Source: Poseidonibacter ostreae (lineage in GTDB: Bacteria; Campylobacterota; Campylobacteria; Campylobacterales; Arcobacteraceae). Taken from it: a stretch of DNA of 64,000 nucleotides. Under the pieces are notes generated by a model. That model ran no database searches. It was not told the DNA's origin and was given only the letters and a program-made list of their open reading frames with translations. A program made the translations under genes and the position numbers. The DNA lies in NCBI RefSeq assembly GCF_009208055.1, contig NZ_WFKI01000013.1, forward strand, positions 1-64,000. Direction: 5' to 3'. Shown piece by piece: positions 1 through 8,649 of this stretch. Each line of letters begins with the position of its first letter. Within the stretch, counting starts at the first letter, position 1.

Positions 1-324
1 ACATTGACCTGAATATTTTTGCCTTTTTGGAATAGTTCCTCCTACTCCACAATTCTTTCCATAGACAACTCCTTCCCATTTTCCTTTTGTATCACAAAGC
101 CATACGTTATTGCCGTTATAAAGTTTATCAATCATTTTGTATTTAGAATCTGGTCCTTTTCTTACAGCTAGAAAACCATCTCCATTAACTTTTAATCCTT
201 TTATAATGCCAGTACCACCACATGCATCAAAATCAGAATCTCCTCCAACCATTACAGGAACACTCTTTTCTGCAAATAAACTACTTCCTAATACCAGCAA
301 TCCAATAACTATTTTTTTTCTCAT
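1..324 (-). CDS. Secreted SH3-like domain protein (partial, C terminus outside window)
   Basis: The frame reads from an ATG at 324 to the window edge (108 codons) without a stop, so the C terminus is missing. A GGAG ribosome binding site lies just upstream. Residues 1-18 form a Sec signal peptide ending LFA before EKSV. The mature part carries GFLAVRKGPDSKYKMIDKL (about 50-68) and LCDTKGKWEGVVYG (about 76-89), the pattern of bacterial SH3 (SH3b) domains. Such domains bind cell wall or proteins in the periplasm. Cysteines at 35, 77, 92 and 108 could form disulfides. The next gene on this strand (344-883) is also secreted, with 19 bases between them, so the two are probably co-transcribed. The precise role is unknown. 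Confidence 0.7.
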   Translation of the reverse strand, partial: MRKKIVIGLLVLGSSLFAEKSVPVMVGGDSDFDACGGTGIIKGLKVNGDGFLAVRKGPDSKYKMIDKLYNGNNVWLCDTKGKWEGVVYGKNCGVGGTIPKRQKYSGQC

Positions 325-343
325 AAAATCTCCTTTACTTATT

Positions 344-883
344 TCATAAATCATCTTTTAAAGAATTTTCTTGATTTTTACTCAAAAGAATATCATATAA
401 TGGTGATGTATATATTAATATAGTAGTTTGAATATTTACTTTATCAGACATTATTTTTAAGTATACGGTATTATTGTCAAAGGCAAGAAATGCTTCTTTA
501 TTAGGATGATTATCAACAGCATTAAATTCATTATCAGTCGACATAGATGACGGAGCCCCATATTTTTTTACTAAACCTTTACTTAATCCTTCAATTATAT
601 CTATTGATGGTTCGATAACAAATCTTAAAAATTTATCATTTATAAAAAAAGCTGCAGCATTAGTTGTTTTTCCACCAAACTTAAAATCTGTACAGGCTAT
701 TCCTTTTACTCCAATTTGACCTGGATTAAAAGTGTTAAAACTACATATTTTACTAGCTATAACTTTTTCTTTACTAATACCAAATTTTAAATCTTTATAT
801 CCTTCAACAGCAAAAGATTGAATTCCTATCATAGATAATAGTATAATTGCAAAAATTGTTTTAAAGTTTTTTGATGATTTCAT
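344..883 (-). CDS. Conserved secreted protein of unknown function
   Basis: This is a 179-residue protein with an N-terminal signal peptide (basic MKSSKNFK, hydrophobic core, cleavage probably after SFA near residue 25). The mature start has the pattern YKDLKFGISKEKVI. That pattern recurs at the N terminus of many small periplasmic proteins in Proteobacteria, where one or two such units form the whole protein. Cysteines near 47 and 64 could pair. An AAGGAA ribosome binding site precedes the ATG. It lies just upstream of the SH3-like secreted gene on the same strand, so both may be exported together. No enzymatic motif is visible and I do not assign a function. Confidence 0.6.
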   Translation of the reverse strand: MKSSKNFKTIFAIILLSMIGIQSFAVEGYKDLKFGISKEKVIASKICSFNTFNPGQIGVKGIACTDFKFGGKTTNAAAFFINDKFLRFVIEPSIDIIEGLSKGLVKKYGAPSSMSTDNEFNAVDNHPNKEAFLAFDNNTVYLKIMSDKVNIQTTILIYTSPLYDILLSKNQENSLKDDL

Positions 884-1002
884 GATAATTCCTTTTTTAT
901 TATATTAATATTATAAAAATATAAATTAAATTATGATTATTTTATAATAGCTTCTTTTGTCTATTTAATAGGACTTTAAAAAATTATTTTTAAAAAATAT
1001 GA

Positions 1003-1008
1003 TATAAT
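1003..1008 (+). promoter_or_regulatory. Putative -10 box for the EAL-domain gene
   Basis: A perfect TATAAT preceded by T-rich sequence, 35 bases before the start codon at 1043. Campylobacterota sigma-70 promoters typically show a strong -10 box and a T-rich periodic upstream region instead of a -35 box, which fits here. Confidence 0.45.
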
Positions 1009-1042
1009 ACCAAAAAAGTATAACAAGTGTTAAGGATTTTAA

Positions 1043-2120
1043 ATGCCCTGTAATAAATGTAGTGAAATAATCTTATTAGAAGAAATAGAATCAAAAATAT
1101 ATATTTTAAGTGAATTTGATGAGCTTATTGATAAAAGTACAATTCTATTTAATAAACTAAATATTGATATTACTTCTGAACAAGGTTTAATTACAGTTTC
1201 TGCAAAAAATACAAAAGCTTTCTTCTATGAAAATATAAATACTTTTAATTCATCTTTTAATGAACTAGAAAGAAATGATATAAAAGTATTTATTGAATAT
1301 CTTGATGGTTCTAAATTCAATTATCAATCAATGTTTTTAGCAAAGCCTTTACAAAGATTTATAAATATTATTGAAGATAAAGAATTTTTTGATATTTTAA
1401 ATAATGAGGCCTTAACATCACATTTTCAACCTATTATTAATATGAAGGACAATACAATCTATGCATATGAACTTCTAACTAGAGGGATAAGAGCTGATGG
1501 AAAACTAATGTATCCAGATGTATTATTTAAAAAAATCTAAGGCAAATGATCTTGATTTTAGATTAGATAGATTATGTAGAGAAACTGCCCTAAAAACTGC
1601 AGCTGTAAAAAAAGTAAGTCAGAAAATATTTATAAATTTTATACCAACTGCTATTTATGATCCTGAATTTTGTTTAGCTACTACAGAAAAATGGGCTAAA
1701 GAACTTAATTTCGACCCTTCTCAAATTATATTTGAAGTAGTTGAGACTGAATTAGTAAAAGACCAAGAACATCTTAAAAAAATTTTAAACTATTATAGGA
1801 AAGAAGGTTATAAAATTGCATTAGATGATGTGGGTGAGGGATATTCTAGTTTAAATATGCTAATTGAATTAAAACCAGATATTATAAAAATAGATAGAAA
1901 TATAATAGATGGAATTGAAAAGAATCATTTAAAACAATCTGTTTTTAAAGCTTTATCAAATATAGCTAAAGAGCATGGTATTGAAGTATTAGCTGAGGGT
2001 GTTGAAACTAAAGAAGAGCTGGAGATCATTAAAAGTATAGGTGTTGATTATGTGCAAGGATATTATTTTGCAAGACCATCTTCTGAGCCAATTAGAAAAA
2101 TACCAAAGAGGTTTAAGTAG
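1043..2120 (+). pseudogene. EAL-domain c-di-GMP phosphodiesterase, interrupted by a frameshift at an A7 run
   Basis: Two overlapping frames (1043-1540 and 1518-2120) make one EAL protein if one A is removed from the A7 run at 1529-1535. The joined product would be about 358 residues and read VLFKK-SKANDLDF across the junction. The first frame holds an N-terminal region of about 125 residues with a CNKC motif and the EAL entry (FQPIINMK, YELLTRG, with ELL in place of EAL). The second holds the catalytic residues: FEVVETE, ALDDVGEGYSS, IKIDR, LAEGVETKEEL and QGYYFARP. EAL enzymes hydrolyse c-di-GMP to pGpG. All key acidic residues are present, so only the frameshift suggests inactivity. It could be a phase-off allele, a true pseudogene or a homopolymer sequencing error. 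Confidence 0.75.
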
Positions 2121-2158
2121 ATTCTAAATACTTAACCTTAAATGTTTTAGAAGTTTGT

Positions 2159-2164
2159 TATACT
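2159..2164 (+). promoter_or_regulatory. Putative -10 box for the small basic protein gene
   Basis: TATACT, 66 bases before the ATG at 2230, in the gap after the EAL gene. It is weaker than the other boxes and supported only by its position. Confidence 0.25.
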
Positions 2165-2229
2165 GAATTGATTATCTAGAAACTTTGATTAAAAATCAAT
2201 TTATAAAAATATAAACAATAGGACTTAAA

Positions 2230-2367
2230 ATGGCTAAAATAAACTACAATTATGAAAAACGTGCTCGTGAGATAGAAAAAGAGAAGAAAAAAGAAGAAAA
2301 AAGAAAAAAGAAACTAGCTAAAAATAGTGAAGAATCTAGCAGTTCTGAAACTGCCACTGAAGATTAA
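2230..2367 (+). CDS. Small highly charged protein (45 aa)
   Basis: A 45-residue frame starts MAKINYNYEKRAREIEKEKK. It continues with a long lysine/glutamate helix-like stretch and ends in a Ser/Glu-rich tail (SSSSETATED). AGGACTTAAA before the ATG can serve as ribosome binding site. Short proteins starting MAKINY.FEKR.RE are widespread in Proteobacteria and are usually annotated hypothetical. The MAKINYNYEKR start resembles them, which supports a real gene over a chance frame. The sequence predicts a single charged helix with no membrane segment. A 13-bp hairpin directly follows the stop, separating it from a second tiny basic protein on the other strand. Confidence 0.65.
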   Translation: MAKINYNYEKRAREIEKEKKKEEKRKKKLAKNSEESSSSETATED

Positions 2368-2370
2368 ATA

Positions 2371-2400
2371 AATCATGGTGTCACTTATGACACCATGATT
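2371..2400. terminator. Bidirectional hairpin terminator between two small convergent genes
   Basis: A perfect 13-bp inverted repeat (AATCATGGTGTCA, loop CTTA, TGACACCATGATT) starts three bases after the stop of 2230-2367. It lies 12 bases beyond the stop of the convergent gene 2413-2514. T runs are short on both sides, so it may act as an mRNA 3' end stabiliser as well as a terminator. Confidence 0.7.
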
Positions 2401-2412
2401 TAATTATAAAAT

Positions 2413-2514
2413 CTATTTCCCTGCTTTTTTTGCTTTCTTTTCTGCTCTTTTTTCTTTTAATGATTTAGTTGATGCTGTTTTAACAGATTTTTGAACGTCT
2501 TTACCTTTTGCCAT
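2413..2514 (-). CDS. Small basic protein (33 aa)
   Basis: A 33-residue frame reads MAKGKDVQKSVKTASTKSLK and then a lysine/alanine-rich tail ending KKAGK. The ATG at 2514 has a strong AAGGAG ribosome binding site. Short proteins beginning MAKGKDV.K are common in Proteobacteria and have no assigned role. The composition (about one third lysine) suggests nucleic-acid or ribosome association, but that is only inference. It is convergent with the 45-residue gene at 2230 and shares its hairpin. Confidence 0.6.
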   Translation of the reverse strand: MAKGKDVQKSVKTASTKSLKEKRAEKKAKKAGK

Positions 2515-2629
2515 AAGATCTCCTTTTTTTAATATAACCTTAGTATATCTTAATATAAGACAAGTGTTCTTAATTAAAGTAACATATAATAATTTATTTA
2601 AATTGAATCTAAAATAAATATAAAAGAGT

Positions 2630-2635
2630 TATAAT
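2630..2635 (+). promoter_or_regulatory. Putative -10 box for the hemerythrin-GGDEF gene
   Basis: TATAAT, 60 bases before the ATG at 2695, in an AT-rich leader. Confidence 0.4.
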
Positions 2636-2694
2636 AAAATCTAATATAAGTTAAAGTACTTATTAATTAAATTTGCTAAGAGGAATTTGAACAA

Positions 2695-3819
2695 ATGAAT
2701 AAGATTGTTACAGAAGAGTTTGAGATTTTTCCTTGGAATGAAAATTTAATGACAGGTATTTCACAAATTGATGATGAACATAAAATAATTGTTAACTTAA
2801 TAAATAAATTAGCTAACGATCTAACACAAGATAAAGAGTTTGAAGTAGAAGATACTTTTAATGAATTGGCTTTGTATGCAGAGTTTCATTTTAAGAATGA
2901 AGAAAAAATTTGGGAAAAATATTTAAGTGGAAATGAACTAGTATTATTACATAAAAAAAGTCACGATTCTTTTTTACCAGAAATTATAAAACTAAAAGAA
3001 CATCATAAAGATAAAACATTTACTCAAATGACAGAAGAAATCCTTCTTTTTTTAATTAGATGGTTAGCTTTTCATATAGTTGATGAAGATAAAAGACTTA
3101 CACTTATTTTAAACTCTTTAAATCAAGGTAAGCATATAGATGAAGCAATAAGTGATGCTTCTGATTTTAGAAGTAATTCTACAGATAATTTAATTGATAC
3201 TATTTTAGCAATGTATGATAATTTATCGCTAAAAGCAATTAGTTTAATAAGAGAAAGAAAAGCTAGAATCATAGCTGAAAATGAATTGTTAGAAACAAAT
3301 AAAAAACTTGAAAAACTATCAATTACTGATCAATTAACAAACTTGTATAATAGAAGATATTTTGATGAAATTTTTGATAGAGAACTAAAAAAGTCTAAAA
3401 GAAATAAAACAATAATTAGTTTAATAATAATTGATATAGATTATTTTAAAAGAATAAATGACACCTATGGACATGCTTTTGGAGATGTTGTTTTAAAAAA
3501 TATTGCTACTTGTTTGAAAAAAGTTTGTAAAAGACCTAATGATTTTGTTTTTAGAATTGGTGGAGAAGAGTTTATTCTTTTACTTACTAATGAAGACACT
3601 AATTGTGCAATCTCTTTAATAAGTATTTTACAAAAAAGTATACGTGATTTAAAAATTCCAAATATTAATAGTGATATTTCAGATTATCTATCAATTTCAG
3701 GAGGATTAATTTCTTTAATACCCTCTCAAGAAGATAGTATTGATTCTATTCTAAAAATTGCTGATGATAGATTATATATTGCAAAACAATCTGGACGGAA
3801 TAAAATAGTAATAGAATAG
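2695..3819 (+). CDS. Bacteriohemerythrin-GGDEF diguanylate cyclase
   Basis: A 374-residue soluble protein. Residues 12-137 are a bacteriohemerythrin domain: FPWNENLMTG, DDEHK with His29, AEFHFKNEE, HKKSHDSF and LAFHIVDEDK supply the His/Glu/Asp ligands of an oxygen-binding di-iron site. A linker helix leads to a GGDEF domain (about 215-374) with LTNLYNRRYF, IDIDYFKRIND and GGEEF at 289-293. The inhibitory I-site RPND lies five residues before GGEEF. The protein should make c-di-GMP from two GTP, with activity tuned by oxygen, redox state or NO at the di-iron centre and by product feedback. A broken EAL gene lies just upstream. No signal peptide or membrane segment is present. Confidence 0.93.
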   Translation: MNKIVTEEFEIFPWNENLMTGISQIDDEHKIIVNLINKLANDLTQDKEFEVEDTFNELALYAEFHFKNEEKIWEKYLSGNELVLLHKKSHDSFLPEIIKLKEHHKDKTFTQMTEEILLFLIRWLAFHIVDEDKRLTLILNSLNQGKHIDEAISDASDFRSNSTDNLIDTILAMYDNLSLKAISLIRERKARIIAENELLETNKKLEKLSITDQLTNLYNRRYFDEIFDRELKKSKRNKTIISLIIIDIDYFKRINDTYGHAFGDVVLKNIATCLKKVCKRPNDFVFRIGGEEFILLLTNEDTNCAISLISILQKSIRDLKIPNINSDISDYLSISGGLISLIPSQEDSIDSILKIADDRLYIAKQSGRNKIVIE

Positions 3820-3901
3820 TAAATTATATTTATAATAATTATTATTTTATCATATTCACTTTATATATTTAAATACAAAGTTATTTAAAACAAAATTATC
3901 A

Positions 3902-3907
3902 TATAAT
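3902..3907 (+). promoter_or_regulatory. Putative -10 box for the tandem kinase operon
   Basis: TATAAT, 28 bases before the ATG at 3935. It would drive 3935-6361, the overlapping or adjacent kinase gene and possibly the AraC gene. Confidence 0.4.
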
Positions 3908-3934
3908 AAATTTATAATTAAAAATAGGGTTTTT

Positions 3935-6361
3935 ATGAAGTTTAAGTTTATATTTTTCATTATTTTAGTTTTTTTAGATGCTGTAGCATCAAATAAAACT
4001 ATTATTTCTCAGAGTACACAGGTAAAAGATATACTTATTCCTTTATCTGCTGAAGAAAAAGAGTATCTAGAAGAAAAAAAAGAAATAAAAATGTGCGTTT
4101 TGCCAAACTGGTTACCTTTTGAACAAATAGATAAAGATGGTAATCATAAAGGAATTGGTAATGATATTATGAAGTTAATTTCAAAAAAAATCAATACGTC
4201 AATTACTCTTATACCCACTAAGGAATGGGCTGAATCTCTTCAGAATATAAAAGATAGAAAATGTGATATTTTACCTGTTGCTATGGATATTCCAAACCGT
4301 AGAACAAGTATGAACTTTACTCGGGCATATACTTCTGAGCCTTTTGTAATTGCAACAAAAATAAATCAATTATTTATAAAAGATAGTCAAAGTATTGGTA
4401 ATAAAAAAGTTGGTATTGTTAAAAATTATGCAATTATTGATGTTTTAAGAAAACAAAATCCACAAATTCAAATTATTTCTGTACAAAATGCTGAAGATGG
4501 ACTTGAAAAAGTTCAAGAGGGTAAATTATTTGCTTATGTAGATATTATGGCAGCAATTGGATATAACATTCAAAAACATGGAATGGTTGATTTAAAAATT
4601 GCTGGTAAATTAGATATTGAAGCTAAATTAAGTATTGCTTCTAGAAATGATGAACCTTTATTAAACTCTATAATGCAAAAATCTTTAGATGAAATTAGTG
4701 AAGAACAGTTACGTACGATTGTAAAAAGATGGGTTGAAATAAAAGTTGAAGAAAGAATTGATTATACAGAAATATTCTATTTAATAGTGTTTTTTATACT
4801 TATTTTACTTTTAGTTCTTTATAAAAATAGATCAATTCATAAAATTAATAAAAAACTAACTTTAGCAAATAAAGAAGTTTTTGAGCAGCATAAAATGGTT
4901 GATAAATATGTCTTAATTTTATCAACAGATTTAAAAGGGACAATTACAGATGCGAATGAAGCTTATTGTAATGCCTTAGGTTTCAAAAAACAAGACTTAA
5001 TTGATTCTACTCATAAAATTATGAGGCATCCAAATACTTCAAGCGAATTAATTGAAGATATATGGAATACAATAAATTCTGATAAAACTTGGATTGGTAA
5101 AATACAAAACTATACAAAAGATAAAAAAAGTAAATATTTTAATGTATATATAGAACCTTTGTATCTTAATAATAAAAAAATAGGTTATAGGTCTATTTCA
5201 GAAGATATTACTGATAAAAATGTATTAGAAGAACTTACACAATATCAAAAAAGTTTACTTTCCTTATTTGATAAAGGTGGTGCAGTTCTTTTTAAATGGA
5301 AGAATGATGATAAAAAAAGTATTGAATATGTATCTGAAAGTATTTATAAATTAACTGGATATAAAAGTGAAGAGTTTATAAGTGGTGATATAAATTATAT
5401 TTCTTTAATTAATAAAGAAGATTTAAAAAAGATATCTTTATCTTATATTGATGAAAAAGGAAATACCTCAGATTATATTAAAAATGACCCTTATAGAATA
5501 GTAACAAAAGATGGTGTTGAAAAATGGGTTTTAGACCATACTGTAAGTTTACCTGATAGTGATGGGGAAATAAAACATTTTTTAGCCTATATTACAGATA
5601 TTACAGAACATATTTTACAACAAAGAATGATTTATCAACAATCACGAACTTCAGCAGTTGGAGAAATGATTGGAAATATTGCGCATCAATGGAGACAACC
5701 TCTTAGTGTAATATCAACGGTTGCTACTGGATTAAAATTAAATTTGGATCTTGATGATAGTTTAGATAGAAAAAGTATGTCAACTAGCCTTGAAAAAATA
5801 AATAAACATACTCAACATCTATCTACTACAATTGATGATTTTAGAAGTTTTTTTAAAGATAATCTAAATACAGTTGAAAAAACAAATTTAAAAAATACTA
5901 TAAAAAGAGTTAGGGAGCTAACTATTGATAGTTTTAATAGTAATTTTATTGAATACACTGAAGATATTGAAGATATAGAACACTCTTACAATGAAAATAT
6001 CTTGATTCAAGCACTTTTAAATCTATTTAATAATTCTAAAGATGCATTATGTGAAAAAAGCTATGATAGATATTTTAACATTAGTATTAAAAAAGATAAA
6101 AAGGTAATTGTTCTTAGAGTTAAAGATAATGGTGGTGGAATAAAAGAAGAGCTTATAGAGAAAATTTTCGAGCCATATTTTACCACAAAACATGAATCAG
6201 TAGGTACAGGAATTGGTTTATATATGACAAATCAAATTATTACAAAACAAATACATGGAAAAATATCAGTTCATAATATAAAATTAAAATATAAAAATAA
6301 AAGTTATAATGGTGTAGAATTTATAATTACTATTCCTATTATTGAAGATGATAGTTACTAA
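3935..6361 (+). CDS. Membrane histidine kinase with periplasmic solute-binding domain and two PAS domains
   Basis: An 808-residue sensor kinase. After a signal-anchor (1-20) comes an SBP_bac_3-type solute-binding domain (about 45-270; IKMCVLPNWLPFEQID, DILPVAMD). One membrane segment follows near 280-300, then two PAS domains (about 325-435 and 440-565). The phospho-acceptor is in GNIAHQWRQPLS (His584). The C-terminal ATPase domain carries LNLFNNSKDAL, DNGGGI, FEPYFTTK and GTGIGLYM. It should autophosphorylate on binding a small periplasmic ligand such as an amino acid. There is no receiver domain and no adjacent response regulator, so its partner is elsewhere. The next kinase starts immediately downstream. 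Confidence 0.9.
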   Translation: MKFKFIFFIILVFLDAVASNKTIISQSTQVKDILIPLSAEEKEYLEEKKEIKMCVLPNWLPFEQIDKDGNHKGIGNDIMKLISKKINTSITLIPTKEWAESLQNIKDRKCDILPVAMDIPNRRTSMNFTRAYTSEPFVIATKINQLFIKDSQSIGNKKVGIVKNYAIIDVLRKQNPQIQIISVQNAEDGLEKVQEGKLFAYVDIMAAIGYNIQKHGMVDLKIAGKLDIEAKLSIASRNDEPLLNSIMQKSLDEISEEQLRTIVKRWVEIKVEERIDYTEIFYLIVFFILILLLVLYKNRSIHKINKKLTLANKEVFEQHKMVDKYVLILSTDLKGTITDANEAYCNALGFKKQDLIDSTHKIMRHPNTSSELIEDIWNTINSDKTWIGKIQNYTKDKKSKYFNVYIEPLYLNNKKIGYRSISEDITDKNVLEELTQYQKSLLSLFDKGGAVLFKWKNDDKKSIEYVSESIYKLTGYKSEEFISGDINYISLINKEDLKKISLSYIDEKGNTSDYIKNDPYRIVTKDGVEKWVLDHTVSLPDSDGEIKHFLAYITDITEHILQQRMIYQQSRTSAVGEMIGNIAHQWRQPLSVISTVATGLKLNLDLDDSLDRKSMSTSLEKINKHTQHLSTTIDDFRSFFKDNLNTVEKTNLKNTIKRVRELTIDSFNSNFIEYTEDIEDIEHSYNENILIQALLNLFNNSKDALCEKSYDRYFNISIKKDKKVIVLRVKDNGGGIKEELIEKIFEPYFTTKHESVGTGIGLYMTNQIITKQIHGKISVHNIKLKYKNKSYNGVEFIITIPIIEDDSY

Positions 6362-6371
6362 AGGCCTAGGG

Positions 6372-8636
6372 ATGAAAGAAAGAGAAAAAGAACTACTACT
6401 TTTACAATTAATTAGATATGTTCCCTTAGTATTTATTATCTTACTATTCTTATTAGTAATTACATATATCTCAACTATTCATTCACAAAATCTTAAAAAT
6501 GAAAAAGAAAATACAAAAAATGAGTTTATTCAATTAAATAAAACAAATATAAAAACAAGTATTGATAACACAGTAGTTGAGTTTATAAAATATGAATTAA
6601 AAGACTCTCAAGAAAAACTAGAAACAAAACTAAAAAAGCAAGTTAATTCTATTCATAGTATTATGACTTCTTTATACAATGAGTATAAAGAAGAGAAAAC
6701 AAAAGAAGAAATAATAAAACTAATAAAATTAACTTTAAAAAGTGTTTCTTTAGATGAAGAAAAACGTTATTTCTTTATTTATGATTTAAATGGTGTGAAT
6801 ATATTTCATCCTACCAAACCACAAAGAGAAGGCACAAATTTTTATGATGCAAAAGATACAAATGGAAGATTAATAGTTCAAGATTCCATTAATATTGCAA
6901 AAAGTAAAAGTAAAGAAGGCTTTCAAACATACTTTTTTCATAAGCCAAATGATGAAAATAAAGAGTATGAAAAATTAGGGTTTATAAAGAAGTTTGAACC
7001 ATATAATTGGTTTATAGGTACAGGTGAATATTTAGATGACTTTCAAAAAAAAGTTAATAAAAAGATATTAGAGCATTTAAGTGTAATTAAATATAAATAT
7101 AATGAATATGTTTTTGTTCTAGATTATAATGGAAACATATTAATCAATAAAAATAAAAAATTTAGCGATATTAATATTTTTAACTCAAATAGAGTTATGG
7201 ATGCAAAAATTAAATATAAAGACTTTATAAGTTCAAATGAAAAAAGAAAATTTATAGAGTATAAAATGAAAAGCGATGATGAAAAAGATTATATAAAAAT
7301 TTCTTATGTAACAAAGATTGAAGAGTTAAATTGGGTAGTTGGAACTGGTTTTAATTTAGATAATGTTAACTCTTTAATTAAAGAAAAACAAAAAGTATTA
7401 GAAAAAAGCTATAAAGAACATTTAAATATATTTCTTATTGTATCTATTTGTTTAACAATTATTCTTTTAGTTATTTCATATTATGTTTCTAATTACATAA
7501 AAAGTAAATTTACTGGATATCAGGATAATTTAAAACATAAGAATAGAGTACTTTTAAAAGCTCAAGAAATAGCAAGATTAGGAGAGTGGGAATTAGACAT
7601 TCAAACTAGAAAAGCATATTGGTCTAATAAAATAGTAGATATTTTTGGTATTAAAAACTGTAAACAAGAGCATGGACCTAAATTTTTGAAAACACTTATG
7701 TATGATGCTGATTGGTCTTGTTTTGAATCTTCTATTGAAAAATGTATCGAAACAAAAAAAGAGCATCACTGCACATATAGAATAAAAAGGCCAATTGATG
7801 GAAAAACTATTTGGGTTGAATGTAGAGGAGAAATAATTAATGACAACACTATTTTGGGTACAATTCAAGATATAACGGAAGTAAAACAAAAAGAAATAGA
7901 AGCTCAAAATAAAGACAAAATTCTTTATCAACAAAGTAAATTAGCAACAATGGGTGAAATGCTTTCAAATATTGCACATCAATGGAAACAACCTTTATCT
8001 ACAATATCAACTGCATCAACAGGCATAAAATTACAAAAAGAGATGAATTCTTTAAGCGATGATCAACTTATATCTGATGTTGAAACTATAAATAACTCAG
8101 CACAATATTTAGCCCAAACGATTGATGACTTTAAGAACTTTTTTAAGCCAAATAAAAATAGAGTAGAAGAGTTTAATATCTCTTCTACTATTGAAAAAAC
8201 ATTAAAACTCCTAGATGCAAAATTTAAAGCACAAGAAATTGAGATTATAAAAGATATTGAAGATATAAATATAAGATCTTCAGAAAATGAGTTAATCCAA
8301 GTATTAATGAATATTCTAAATAATGCAAGAGATGAACTTTTAAAATGTGATTATAGAAAACTTATTTTTATTACTATTTATAAAAAAGAGAACTCTTTAT
8401 TTATAGAAATAAAAGATAATGCAAATGGTGTTCCTTTAGATATGAAAAAGAAAATATTTGATGCATATTTTACAACTAAAGATGAATCTAAAGGAACAGG
8501 AATAGGTTTATATATGAGTAAAGATATTGTTACAAAACTTTTAGATGGCGATATATTTGTTGAAAATGAAGCTTATACTTATGAAGATAATGAATACTAT
8601 GGTGCAAAGTTTAGTATCAAATTAAATTTTAGCTAA
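6372..8636 (+). CDS. Membrane histidine kinase with two Cache domains and a PAS domain
   Basis: The frame is open from 6342 (TTG), inside the previous gene. I prefer the ATG at 6372 (754 residues), 11 bases after the previous stop and preceded by AAGG. The order is: a membrane segment near 14-36; two tandem periplasmic Cache modules, each ending in the typical NWFIGTGEY or NWVVGTGF strand; a second membrane segment near 345-370; a PAS domain; and a kinase core with SNIAHQWKQPLS (His536) and an ATPase domain. The G1 box is DNANGV where its paralogs have DNAGGI or DNGGGI, and FDAYFTTK replaces FEPYFTTK, so this core has drifted. No response regulator is adjacent. It is probably co-transcribed with the SBP-type kinase. 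Confidence 0.87.
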   Translation: MKEREKELLLLQLIRYVPLVFIILLFLLVITYISTIHSQNLKNEKENTKNEFIQLNKTNIKTSIDNTVVEFIKYELKDSQEKLETKLKKQVNSIHSIMTSLYNEYKEEKTKEEIIKLIKLTLKSVSLDEEKRYFFIYDLNGVNIFHPTKPQREGTNFYDAKDTNGRLIVQDSINIAKSKSKEGFQTYFFHKPNDENKEYEKLGFIKKFEPYNWFIGTGEYLDDFQKKVNKKILEHLSVIKYKYNEYVFVLDYNGNILINKNKKFSDINIFNSNRVMDAKIKYKDFISSNEKRKFIEYKMKSDDEKDYIKISYVTKIEELNWVVGTGFNLDNVNSLIKEKQKVLEKSYKEHLNIFLIVSICLTIILLVISYYVSNYIKSKFTGYQDNLKHKNRVLLKAQEIARLGEWELDIQTRKAYWSNKIVDIFGIKNCKQEHGPKFLKTLMYDADWSCFESSIEKCIETKKEHHCTYRIKRPIDGKTIWVECRGEIINDNTILGTIQDITEVKQKEIEAQNKDKILYQQSKLATMGEMLSNIAHQWKQPLSTISTASTGIKLQKEMNSLSDDQLISDVETINNSAQYLAQTIDDFKNFFKPNKNRVEEFNISSTIEKTLKLLDAKFKAQEIEIIKDIEDINIRSSENELIQVLMNILNNARDELLKCDYRKLIFITIYKKENSLFIEIKDNANGVPLDMKKKIFDAYFTTKDESKGTGIGLYMSKDIVTKLLDGDIFVENEAYTYEDNEYYGAKFSIKLNFS

Positions 8637-8649
8637 GTTGTAGTTTGTA

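Noticed and set aside
137..349. 70-residue frame on the plus strand
   Set aside because: It is the complement of the SH3-like secreted gene, which has a signal peptide and a good ribosome binding site.
1518..1540. Programmed +1 ribosomal frameshift in the EAL gene
   Set aside because: No known +1 stimulatory element or rare-codon/stop context is evident, and a homopolymer length change explains the break more simply.
7593..7934. 113-residue minus-strand frame within the double-Cache kinase
   Set aside because: It is a shadow of the PAS-kinase region, rich in Phe and Tyr as expected from antisense of an A-rich gene.
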